64,000 nucleotides of DNA from Pocillopora verrucosa. Its lineage: Eukaryota > Cnidaria > Anthozoa > Scleractinia > Pocilloporidae. Shown piece after piece: positions 12,129 through 23,400 of the stretch; within the stretch, counting starts at the first letter, position 1, and each line of letters starts with the position of its first letter. Where the stretch lies: NCBI RefSeq assembly GCF_036669915.1, contig NC_089315.1:15894003-15958002 (forward strand), given 5' to 3'. The notes under the pieces are model-generated. The model saw only the letters and a program-made list of their open reading frames with translations, ran no database searches and was not told where the DNA came from. The position numbers and the translations under genes were made by a program.

Positions 12129-12324
12129 CTAAAGCCGGTGATACACTTGGCGATTTACACGCCGATCGTGGCGAATTTAATCACCAGCGAAAATCGCTGA
12201 TATCAAACAAGCCAGATATTGGTGATTTACAACGGCTATTGACGAAAATCGCAATCGCTGCATTGGGCACACTTGACGATATTTGCCGATCGGCGTATAA
12301 ATCTCAAAGTGTGTCGCCGGCTTT
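12129..12324. mobile_element. MITE-like element with 38-base terminal inverted repeats
   Basis: The left end 12129-12166 (AAAGCCGGTGATACACTTGG onward) and the right end 12287-12324 are inverted copies with roughly seven mismatches. The interior repeats the words CACTTGGCGAT and CACTTGACGAT and has no coding capacity. I could not see a convincing target-site duplication. It is probably a non-autonomous DNA transposon of unknown superfamily. Confidence 0.7.
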
Positions 12325-13281
12325 GCAGGCATGGTTTTTTCATGTGAACGTCTAATACCCCTCCGCGAAATGTGACTGCCATTTTGAATTCTTGATTTAC
12401 TTCGCGTGAGGCAAGCAAAAACGAGGCGGCGTGTTTGGCGATCGTGTTTCCAGACCGTTCTCTCCGGTCGATACACTGACGATGCTCGACCTCCCCAAAC
12501 CTGAGTAAAGTTTCGTAAATTGTTGTCTGTGTTATTGACGAGAGGATTTACGATAATATTCGGACGAGACGAAGTGTAGCGTTTAACCCATTGGCTGTTA
12601 ATGGTTAGCTTACTTCTGACAATATCAGGAATCGGTGAACACTTCCAAAAAATTGATTTTTTTTCTTTTTTTGTCATAACATTCCCGTGGGTGAATGCAT
12701 TTAATGAAAATAGTTAAAGGTTCCATCGACTTATTTTATGGGAGAAGTTAATGGAGATATCATTTTTGTAATCAAATGAAACGTACCAGATGCCGTTTTT
12801 TTAGCTGTTAAAATAGGACAATTTGAAGAAGTTGCCAAGAAAATAAAGTAAAATAAATGCAAAGTAATACAAATAACTTAAAAAGATAACTAAAACGGTA
12901 ACAAAAAAGTAGAAATAAATAGAATTAATTAATTTTGAAAAATCAAATATGCATGGTGTTTAAATATTTTTATTATTTCTTTGAAAATAAAAAGACGCAA
13001 GGAAAGGTACATGTAGGTTATTTACATAATCAGAGATTTTTTTTCACCATCAAGGTTATCTTTTCCTGCGAGCTGCCTGAGTTTTGCTTGTACTCAAAGC
13101 TGAATGTGAGCCAGAAATGCTAGCTGGAAGAGAGAACAAATGTTCTCCAAAGTATTTGGTTGCCAGGTCTCGTTTTGGAAGAGTTTGTTGAATTCCCCTT
13201 GATTTGGACAAAGGTCGTTTTGAAGAATGAGATGAACATACTTGATGGACCCTGAAGCCACAAGAATATAAAAATATGATC

Positions 13282-13475
13282 AACCTTTTGACCCCTATGA
13301 GTGACTAACATCTATCTTCTCCTTACAATATCACCCCTGAATCAGTCATTAAGGTCATGAGAATAAAGGAAATGATCACCAACAAGAGAAGCTCTTGACT
13401 TTTAAACAAATTCTTCTTGTTAGTACTTTAACAAATGTATGGATAACTGTATGGAGAATATGCATACTGATGTTT
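13282..13475 (+). mobile_element. MITE-like element, family A, copy 2 (right end missing)
   Basis: The body matches the copies at 7087 and 20967 (a CACCCCTGAATCA-like word, GTCATGAGAATAAAGGAA, GGAGAATATGCATACTGATG). The terminal GGGTTAA is not present after the final conserved word, so this copy is truncated or degraded on its right side. Confidence 0.65.
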
Positions 13476-13943
13476 CTCTGGGTGTGGATGCTTCAGGTTG
13501 GGGGGTTTATTAGTTGTGTCTTGTAGTTCAATTCAGTGTGTTTGAACAGAGTTCACCAGAATATTCATAGTAAATAATATTTCTTTATAATGAACACTGA
13601 AATTATTTAAAGTGACTCTTCCTGCATTTTCCAAAACAATTGGAGGACAATGAAGAAGAATATTCCACCCAAAAATGTACAATTCTGAGTCTATATTCAA
13701 ACATTTCTTAAATGTAGACCCCACAGAAGTTCCTATCAAGGCCACTTGCTTTTCAGCCAAACCTTGCACTAATTTAATTCTTGCTATGCCACCCCTACAT
13801 TTTTCCAAAACAGTACAGGAGTCAATTTTCTTTGAATTTAACTACAACCCAGTAATAAAAAACAGCTTAACAAATGTAAGATTAATTTGGAGTTGTAACC
13901 CTATGAAATAAGTGGAAAATACTTGAACACAGTGATTGTTTAT

Positions 13944-16900
13944 CTATATGTAAAGCACAACCCCTCTGCCCTTGATATTTAGCCCCCACAATATTCTATA
14001 ACTATATCTGTACCTTTCCTCAGATCCCTCTGGTGAGACAAATATTTCCGACTCTTGTTTAATGATATTTCTTTCCACTGATGTTGGCTGGTGTGCCAAA
14101 TCATACTCAATTTTCTTCTGCTTGGAAGTGCAAAACTTACAAGGAGTTTCTCCATTCACTGTGAATATGTGAATAGATATTAGTAACTAGTAAAAAATAA
14201 AAAAGCCAAAAATAAGCCTGAAACTGGCATAGAGAAGTTTGTAAGGTTTTGTTTGCAACATGTTAAGTTATGTTGTAAGTTGATATTATCTTAAGCTTGC
14301 TTTAACTTTTAATGTATATTGCATGACAAGGTAAAGAAAACAATAGAAGAAAGGTAAAAGGTTATTACTAAGGGCACTTTCAGCCTTTGGAACAGTTACA
14401 GATATATACTGAAGAGCGTTCTGTTGAGATGGAAATGTGAAAGAGGAAGTCCCTTCCCTTTCCTCTCTTTTCTCTGCTTTTCATGTCTCCCTTGCCTTCA
14501 TTTAATTTCCCATTCATTGTTATTTTACAACTCAATATCTACCTGCTCTAAGAAATGAATTAGGATTTCCAGTCCTCTTAGCATAATCAAGTGGTACATC
14601 ACCACTGCCATCCTGTGCATTCATGTCTGCACCATGTTTAATGAGGCAGCTCACGCTCTGTAAGTGAGCTCCTAATGCGGCTAAATGGGCTGGTGTTGCA
14701 CCAGAACCTGAAGGCCAACATGGTGGGTATTACATTCTCGATCCATAAAATATTGTATTGAATTGTCTCATGTCAAGGTTAATTAATTCATGTAGAAGTC
14801 TTTCCTCTTAATGCATCTATATACAACATGTACATGTATGTAAACATGACAGTCTGTAGAGTTTCAGGTCTTTTCTGTAATACTGATGAAAGCAGTGATG
14901 GGAACTTTAAGAGGGATCATTTTTAGATTGCTCACTAACATCATCTCTCTTTAGTATGACAGAACCTGTTTCATTACAATCACATAATAGCAAAGATGTG
15001 TTTAGGTGTGGGGCAGTAATAAACTTCTAGTGAAAGAAAAAACTTTACCATCTCTGATGTTGGGATTAATTCTGTGTTCCAGGAGCCAGTTAACACATTC
15101 TGTAGCACCATTTTGTGCAGCCTAAAAATTGATCATGAAATTGTCACTAGTGTCTAAAATCAAAATTTAACAACTACAAGAACAAAAAAAAAACTATACT
15201 CAAACAAGCAAGTTGGAACACTCAGAGCTCTACAACAGTTCCACCATACTCACCACATGAAGCAAAGATTTTCCAGATCTGTCTCTAACATCTATTTTTG
15301 CCAGCCCTGAACCCAACACAAATACCAAACAGGGGCAGTTATTATGTGCTGCAGCATAATGTGCTGGAACACATCCTGCTGTGTCTCTAGAATTTACATC
15401 AATGTCACTGTGTGCAAGAGTTTTCAAAGCTTCCAAGCCTCCAGCACTTGCTGCATAGTGAGCTGGTGTGCGTCCTTGATCATCAACACAGGTTACCTCA
15501 ACATCATTTTCTATTAGACACCTGAAGTGAAATGACAAACATTACATTTACAACATCACAGTTTTCACTGAAAAGTGTCATAACAAGGAAACAGTACAAT
15601 AATAAGTAACAAGAGAATATTTTGTAAATAGAGTAAGAGAAATGTTAAGTTTTGAGCTCAGTAAAGAAATAGAGAAAGATATTTTTTGTCTTATCCCAAG
15701 CTTGGGACAAAGAAAAAATTCTGAGTCCCCATGGGAATCAAACCTCAGAACTTCAGATTCCACCTTCCGCATCCTGCATACTGCTAGGATCAGCAATGAG
15801 AGAATATTTTCTACATCTAAATTATAAAATGGTTCACGCCACCAAATTTAGCAGAGAAATCTGTGCAACAGCTGGAGAATTCTCTGATCTGTGTTGCATG
15901 CATGATAACATCATGCAGGCTTTAACTCTTTACTCCAGTAACATGTCTTTTTGGAGAGAGAATTTCATTTGGAGCCCAGTTATACATAAATATTATTGAG
16001 TACCTCAATGCTGCTCTATGATTTTTCATTGCTGCCAAGTGAGCTGGAGTACGTCCCTGTTTATCCTCTAACACCATGTTACTACCATTCGTGATTAAGA
16101 TTTCCAGACATTCACTTTCACCGTGATATGCTGCCAGATGAGCACTTGTTTGTCCATTGGAATCAACAACATTGATATCTGTCATATGCTTCAGAAGTTC
16201 TTTCACCACAAGAGTGTGACCACCAATGCACGCCTCATGGAGTGGGGTCCTTTGCACATTGCTACCTTTGATAGGATCTGCACCTGCCTAAAACATTTGA
16301 TTACTTCGGATAAAACTATTTGTCATGTGGTTTTTCAGCAACATCTATATCCCCTGAAGAAGTATTGAACTTTACCTACATTTTTAAAAGATTTCAGTTC
16401 ACAGAAAACACAAAGGAGGATTGCAAAGGGCCCGGGAGAATGTATTGAAAAAGTCCCCACGAGGATTCGAACCTCAGACCTTCGGATCATCGGGGCGCGG
16501 AATCGTGTCCCATACTCGTGACAAGACGAAAAACGTCTTTCTCAAATTCGAATATCTTAGGACAACGTATTACTTTTAAAGGATGTTCAACATCCCGGCT
16601 GAAACTACTCGTGAGGTCTGTCAATCCAGTACCGCTCCATTTATCATTCCAACTTACCTTAAGAAGCTGTCTAACAACCGTCAAATGCCCATACCCGGCG
16701 GAGCGATGCAAAGCGGTCCTCTGAGCTCGATGGCCTCCAGCTTTCTCGTTCACATTAATACTTTTATCTAAAAGCAGTCGGGATACAGTATCTGAATCAC
16801 CTCTTTCAGCAGCCTCCTGCAACGGAGGCAAGGAGAAACTGACAAAATCCGATGGCAACGGTGGATTAAGGTCTTCACTTTTTGCACTGATATCTCCTTC

Positions 16901-16993
16901 GCCAAGCTCGAAATCCTTCGCTCGACTTGCCGTCAATGATGTGTACAAACTAAGATCAAAAGTGCGTGCACTATCTACTTCCCTTACTGACAT
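13944..16993 (-). CDS. Ankyrin-repeat protein
   Basis: Six minus-strand exons join in frame: 16993-16658, 16287-16004, 15521-15254, 15121-15049, 14707-14543 and 14158-13944, giving 446 residues if the last exon reads to its own stop. Residues 1-60 are a low-complexity acidic leader. After it come about eight or nine ankyrin repeats with clear core words: [98 protein letters not shown], and finally [19 protein letters not shown] and [13 protein letters not shown]. The tail has a small CKFC motif and a charged segment. No membrane segment or enzyme domain is visible, so the role is probably protein binding inside the cell. I could not assign it to a named ANKRD family. The last exon also contains a GTACAG site near 13998 that could splice to a further exon, so the C-terminus is uncertain. 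Confidence 0.83.
15715..15795 (-). repeat. tRNA-type SINE fragment (older copy)
   Basis: On the minus strand the sequence has GAGGTTTGATTCCCATGGGG, a decayed RNA polymerase III B-box, followed by a GGGACT stretch. It shares this layout with 16436-16560. It lies inside an intron of the ankyrin gene. Confidence 0.45.
16436..16560 (-). repeat. tRNA-type SINE-like repeat with intact B-box
   Basis: The minus strand contains GGTTCGAATCC (16463-16473), a perfect polymerase III B-box, inside CTGAGGTTCGAATCCTCGTG, followed by GGGGACTTTTTCAAT. No matching tRNA cloverleaf can be drawn, so this is not a tRNA gene. It is in the first intron of the ankyrin gene. Confidence 0.5.
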
Positions 16994-17413
16994 TGTTCAA
17001 AGTCGAATTAAAAAATATCAGTTACTTCCATTGGCAACTTATTTAGTGTTTTGACGCCATTTTGTTTCCTAGGACCCAATCTTTTAGGAAAACTCGGTCG
17101 TACTCTCAGCTGCTAAATCCTGGGATCTCGCAGCATCCTGGGATCTCGTCCAGCTTGACACTTCAGCTTCAGTTGACAGATGTTCCTCAGTTTCTGTGCA
17201 AATAAACAAAAGTATTTTCCAAAATGTCATTGGTTGAATTGCTTCAAAAATATGTTTACACCGCAGTAATAAATTATCTGCCCTGGCCCAGTTAGCGAAC
17301 TTGCGGTTCTATGTTCATCCACCATGACGACTGGCCAAGCCTCAACTTAGAGACTTAAAAAGCGATCACCCTTGCTTTCCAATCAAGGCGGCAGTCTCTA
17401 GCGGTTTCCCGCA
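16994..17413. promoter_or_regulatory. Shared head-to-head promoter region of the ankyrin gene and prominin
   Basis: The two start codons point away from each other and are 420 bases apart. A YY1-like word, CGCCATTTTG, lies near 17055, just upstream of the ankyrin start. CCAAT words occur near 17230 (reverse) and 17379 (forward). An imperfect direct repeat of ATCCTGGGATCTCG is present near 17117-17151. No TATA box was seen. A bidirectional promoter is the simplest reading; this is inferred from position only. Confidence 0.5.
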
Positions 17414-20400
17414 ATGAGGACATGGTTGATATTTTGTCTGTTCTGTGCAAATTATGTTGGCTGTGACATGGAGTTCCCCCCACTTCCTCAAGGAAAGCCT
17501 TACAGTTTAGAAAGCGAAGAGGATTCTTGGAGTTTGAACGGTCTTACAAGTATTGCAAATGACATCGCCTTGACGCTCAGAAATCAAGCGCCTTACGGTA
17601 AGGATCGTTTACAACTGTACTGCTATCGTGTGTGTGACTATTTTGACCTTTTCTACCCGAAAATTAAGCCGCTGTTTACACAAGGCACGTTAAACTGGAC
17701 CATATTTTGAATGGGATGCTGTCCACAGAATCATAGCCGCGCTTGTGCAAATACAAGTATCACTTCATAAGTGTGCTGCCTCTCGAATGTAGTGCTGCAA
17801 GGCAATTGCTATCCTTCGGAATAAGACATGCGCTTAAATATTGCACAAAGTCTAACAGTTTTCTTCTCGTTATGCGGTTAGGTAAATATATTCTTAAGAT
17901 TAGGATTTTAAAGCTGGCAACATTTTACATTGAACGCGTTGACTTTCGCTGTGATGATAACTTAGGCTACACAGTGAACGAACTAGTTTAAAGGTTACGT
18001 CCTAATTTTTACTCAAATGTTATATTTTTAAGTGATTTCAGTTTCAATATTTTTAAACTAGTTTTTTATTGGGTAGTTGTTCCTTTGTTCCAGGATTATG
18101 GTAATTCAATCCGAACGAAGAAAAATATTTTACTAAACAACGTTTCGACCGCTTATTCAGGGCGTGAAATTGCGCCTAATACAGGCGCCAATGCGACTAA
18201 ATTTTTCAAAGTTAGTCGCCAAATTGGTGACTAGAACGTTTCATCATAACCTTACCAAGAGATATAGTGAATTAAAAAGATTTGCAAAGATAAATCCGCG
18301 GCAAACTTCTTCATTAAGTTTGTTTCTAAAACGTAGCACGTGCTTCTCGATCGACAACTAGACGCCGTCTCGGATTTAGATGAGCCTGAACGTTGTATAT
18401 CATCCATCCTAGTGTCCACTTTGTAGAGTCTATTTCAAATTAAGAAGTATTTGTCTTCTGACCAATACTGACACGTGGAGGTGATGAGTTGAAAATCAAA
18501 ATCTTTTCTCTTTCCGACCTTCTACTGCTTTTAAAATCAAAGATGGTAGCAATAATTTTCACCAAGAAAATACTGAGCACTCACTTGCCAACATCACGCC
18601 TGTTCGGCAGGCTATTTCCCTTCATTTTCATTCACAGTTAATAACAGAAAGTAAATGCTGATTGGTTTTTTGTTTTTGTCTCTGAAATCACAGCAATTTA
18701 CCTACATTTATATTTTAATAAGTTGAATTTTACTGTTGATTACTCATGAACTATTGGAGGAGATATACATGTTAAGGATGACACCACCATAAATATTTTG
18801 CCTCTTTATAATACAAAACAACTAGATCCCATTAAGTTCAGTAATAGCTCACATATGACGCAAAAATTTGGAAGGAACATCAGTGACTCATGTGGCTGCC
18901 TCTCTTGTGCCACTTTTTCATTCACACCACATTTGTGATCTTACCAAACAGACATACAGCAACATTGAATCTATTTTTTAAGTAAATATATACCTCCTCT
19001 TTGGTTTTTTGCAGAAATTATTGGAAATACCTTTAGTAATGCATTTGGTAAAGGAGGAAAGTCCCCAGAAATCTCTGAGGTTTGTGAAACCAATTAACTT
19101 TCACTTAAAATTGAAAGAGGTTATACTTTATAAAAAGCTTCATGCAAATTTTATGTCATAGAAAAATTTTGTAAAACAAAAGATCTTACCCACCTTGAAA
19201 AAGTAAGTTTTAAAAACCATTGCTTAAGTTGTTTCTAAATGTATAGCTTCCCGATAATATCTCAAAGAAGTATAATTACTTTTAACTTCATAGGTTTTCC
19301 CTCATACAAGGACTTTCTTTCCCTTTGCTGTTCAGCCACTATGCAAATGGCTGTAGCCTCTTTTTACAAGTCTTGAGTGAGCTGCACATGAAGACCAAAA
19401 TGTGCTGATTACATATAAATTTACCTTTAGTTAAGACAAAAACTATTCTTGAAATAGCAAGGATAACTTATCTTATTTACAGGTAGAAAAAGTAGGTCTT
19501 TCAGAAGGAAGCTGTGATGAAAGATTAGCCAGTGGTAAAAAAGTGACTTCCCCTAGGATACAAGCATCTATTCCTTTAAAATCTATTCCCATTGCTTTTA
19601 CTTAGTGATTTTTTTTCCAGTTTTAATCAGTCTCTCTGAGTATATAGGAAACAAAGCAAAGGTTGAAATAAATGGCAGTTCAAGGAACTTCTTTCACCAT
19701 TTTTTACATCAAAGCAGCCAGTGTTTCAGAAACAAGTACTGTAACCAGTGAAAACTCTGGTGACTGGTGCTGCTGGAGAATACTGACAAGTGTTACTGAC
19801 AAAGCCCATAGAAGAATTTTATCATTGTGATTGTTTGTTGTATGATGTGGTCAGCAGTGTTTTTGTTTTATTACTTTCTCAGGTGATTGACTATGAAGTT
19901 CCTTTGATAGTGCTGGCTTCCCTCTCTTTGATTGCTGCATTGGTTATCCCTATTATTGGCCTAGTCTTTTGCTGTTGTCGTTGCAGAGGAAAATGTGGTG
20001 GCATTATATATGATGATGAACTCAAACAGCATCCTGCAAAAGAACGAATAGCATACTCTGCTGGAATTCTTCTTTGTGCATCTTTACTGATGTAAGTTTG
20101 AGTTTTTAAATGTTTTCTTCATTTTTGCTTTAATTGTTTACAAATAAATTGAGGTCCATGTTGGGTCACTTTTATGTCATTTGCTGACACAACAGTTTAT
20201 CTTCCATTGATCAGCTTTATTGATCAGCCCACATAATAAATTTTTTTGTTGCTCTATTTTATGTCTTGCAGTATTTCAGGTGGCTTTATTCTAGCTTCAA
20301 GTATTCATATGAATGACAGTATCCCACATGCAAGAACAGTGTGGAATGACTCATTTAGTGATATCAAAATTTACACAGGCAATTTACTTCAGGTAAGGGA

Positions 20401-23400
20401 TAAACTATACATTTCATGAATCTGTGTATTCATGATGGGCTTGTTTGATACTGGTACAATACTTAATTGTGCTGAAAAGTGACCTGTGTAAATATACTAT
20501 TTAAAAATTTCAGGAAATAAATCACATATTACTTCAAGAAGCTGTTCCCACAATTGACATTTTGTTTGATGCAGTTATTGGTGAGTTTTGTGGGCATAGG
20601 TCATACATTTGGGTAATGGATATAGTGTAAAATAAGTTTTTTGACCTCTGGAGGATTTTTAGGATGTAGTATATTAATTAGTGATTCTGACTAAAAACTA
20701 ATCTGGCAGTTCTGAAATCCAGAATTCCTTTGTGACTAGTCAGAAATGCCAGAAACCTCTACTACTTCTACTTTGGAAACTTTTAGCCCAGTTAGAATTT
20801 TTCCTGGGATATGATACTTTCTGATTGAGTTGTCCCAGTCAGAGGTTAGGCCAGGATCACTACAGTATGTTTTACTTTTAGAACTCTAACAATGATGAGT
20901 AAGCACAATTGCCCATTTTAATAGAGTTAGAAGTGGAACACAAATTTACATTTATGTAGTACAGCCATAGCCCTTGAGTGACTGGCATCTAATTTCTCCT
21001 CACCATATCACCCCTGAATCAAACATTTAGGTCAGGAGAATAAAGGAACTGACCACCAACTTGAGAAGCTTTTGATTGTTTAACAAATTCTCCTAGTCAG
21101 CACCCTAGGAAATGTATAAAAAATGTATGGAGAATATGCATACTGAAGTTAGGATTTAAAGGGTTAAGTTACTACACCAGACAATATTATCAAGAGATAC
21201 TGTGTACTTTGTGGGTGTCAAAGCAAAGATGCCTGGTGGAGGCAAAGACTTCCTAACAGTATTCTTAAGAGTTTTTGTAAAGTTTGTTGTAATTATTCCT
21301 GTCTCCTAGATTGTATATAACAAAAAGTATTTCTCCAACAAAAAGTTAAGAAAAAGGTTACATATTAATTATATAATGTAATTCAAGTGTTCATTTAGTT
21401 CATACAATTGTAGAAACACCTTATATTTGCTTTATTGTTTTGTAGTACACTTAAATGTAACCTGGAACAGTGTTGAAAAGTGGATTCATAGTGTTAATTT
21501 ATCAATTTGTTTAGCAATGGGAAGAGATATAGTTGTTCCTATAATACAGTCACCTGTATTTCAAGAACTCTACTCTGCTGTTAAAGATGTTGATCAAGGT
21601 AAATGTACATTATGGTGCCCATATTCCTGAAAAGGAATTTTCATATGATACTACACATTATATTGCTTAATCTCTTTTTTTGGCAACCAGAATTTTGTTT
21701 CTGGTAACTATTTTATGATTTTTTTCTGCAAGTTGCAGCTTGGGAAAAAGTGTAGCTTGGAGTGCTGTCAATTGTTTTTTCTTTTTTTTCTTTTTGGTCT
21801 AGACAGAGTCATCTGTCATCAAATTTAAGCTAGGCTGGGAAGGGGTTGGGGTGTGGAGGGGTAGTGAAGAATTAAGTATTCCCAGGTTTTTGGTTTCCTG
21901 AATTCCTAATGCAGCTAAAAACAATTTACTTTCTTTTATTATCAGCTGTGAAACAGACCGCACAGCTTTTTGGGGAGATAGCAGATGCAAAGTCATCCCT
22001 AATCTCAAAAAGCAGCCACATTCAAAATGAACTAATTTCCATTCAAAAAGCATTGGAGGCCATTCATACTGAATGTAAAAGTAGTGGAGGAAGCAGTCTT
22101 TGTGATGAAATCCCATTTGGTAAGGATGTGGAAACTGAAGCAGACTTTAACAAGGTGTGTGATTTTGTAGATCGTAACTTTCACTTATTAATTGTAACAA
22201 AAAATTATTGTTCAAGATATGACTGTCACAATAGTAATTTGATGTCAATGAAATACACATTTACTGTTCATTGTACATATAAATGATAGTGCAACACAAG
22301 AGTAAATCTGGCACATGGATGCTATGTGACCTTGAAAGCATTCTCTATAAAATCAGATGATTTTAATGAACTATTATTACTAAATGAATATCTGGATTTT
22401 TTTAAATCTTGTATGTACTTTTAATACAGTCAGGCAAATTTTTTTTTGTTCAGCTAATTACTGTTAATTTAGACTTTATCCTGTGTATCTCAGGGAGAAT
22501 TAAGTGAGTCATTTTGTGGGTAAATTTAAAGTGTTTAGTGACAAATTAGCTTTATTTAGTGCCCCGAAGCTTTTCCTTGCCATCCTACAACATGCCACCT
22601 TCAAAAAGTTCCTTGTTTGTTCAATTTTTTAAGATGGTAGTAAAGAAGTGTATCATATACAACTGAGTGCAGTCTTATTATTTCTAGGTCCCCAATGTTA
22701 CTGATAGCCAAAACAAAATAGAGGATGTGGCAAAGAGTGGTCTTGGAGATGATGTTGCAAAGGTACAATTTTAAACTCTAACAACTATTGTTACAAATTC
22801 ATATGTTAAGTCTTGATAATAATTTAACAATTTTCATTTATATTCAAGGTGATTTCTTAAGTTTTCAGGTGCTAAATATTTTACTTGTACCTAGGCAAGG
22901 TTATGATTTATATTTTATGTGTGGTTATGAGAGCTATTTGCAATGGAAACACTGTGATCAAGGCCTGTGATTAGGGCCTTAAAAATGTGTTAGAGGGAAG
23001 CTGTCTAAGTATAATAACTGATATACACTGTAATCAAAACTATAACAAAATTTCACTAATAGGACAGTGTATGTGTCATGCTAGTAATTTGACAATGTAT
23101 TTGGACAGTTTACATGTTGTGCCTGGGTAAGTGGTCAGTATGCATCATGTGTATGCGTTGTTGTCTGATTGAACAAAGTCGATGGCAGGGTCATGGTCAA
23201 ATGAATGGCTTCATTGCAATTGGCTCGATGCTCTTGGTTTTTACAAACGGATATTTCAAATTAACTTGTTTGTCAAAGGATGCGATGGAAACTCGCTTAC
23301 TATGATCACGCAAAAGATAAAACCAAAATAAGATACGGTCTTTCTGTATTTCAAGAACCGGCGAGTATCGAGCGAACGTAACATTGATACTTCGAACTGC

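Larger units (their letters stand above)
11976..13943. other. Spacer between LECT2-like paralog 2 and the ankyrin gene
   Basis: The two flanking genes converge here. The stretch contains an inverted-repeat element at 12129-12324 and a family A MITE at 13282-13475. The sequence from 12700 to 13050 is very AT-rich. The open frame 12177-12677 on the minus strand overlaps the inverted-repeat element and is not convincing. The 3' UTR of the ankyrin gene probably occupies part of 13500-13943. Confidence 0.5.

Noticed and set aside
12177..12677. 166-residue minus-strand frame
   Set aside because: It overlaps the inverted-repeat element at 12129-12324, has no recognisable motif and no splice support.
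16463..16473. Perfect tRNA T-loop (B-box) on the minus strand
   Set aside because: No acceptor, D or anticodon arms at the proper spacing. Interpreted as a SINE, not a tRNA gene.
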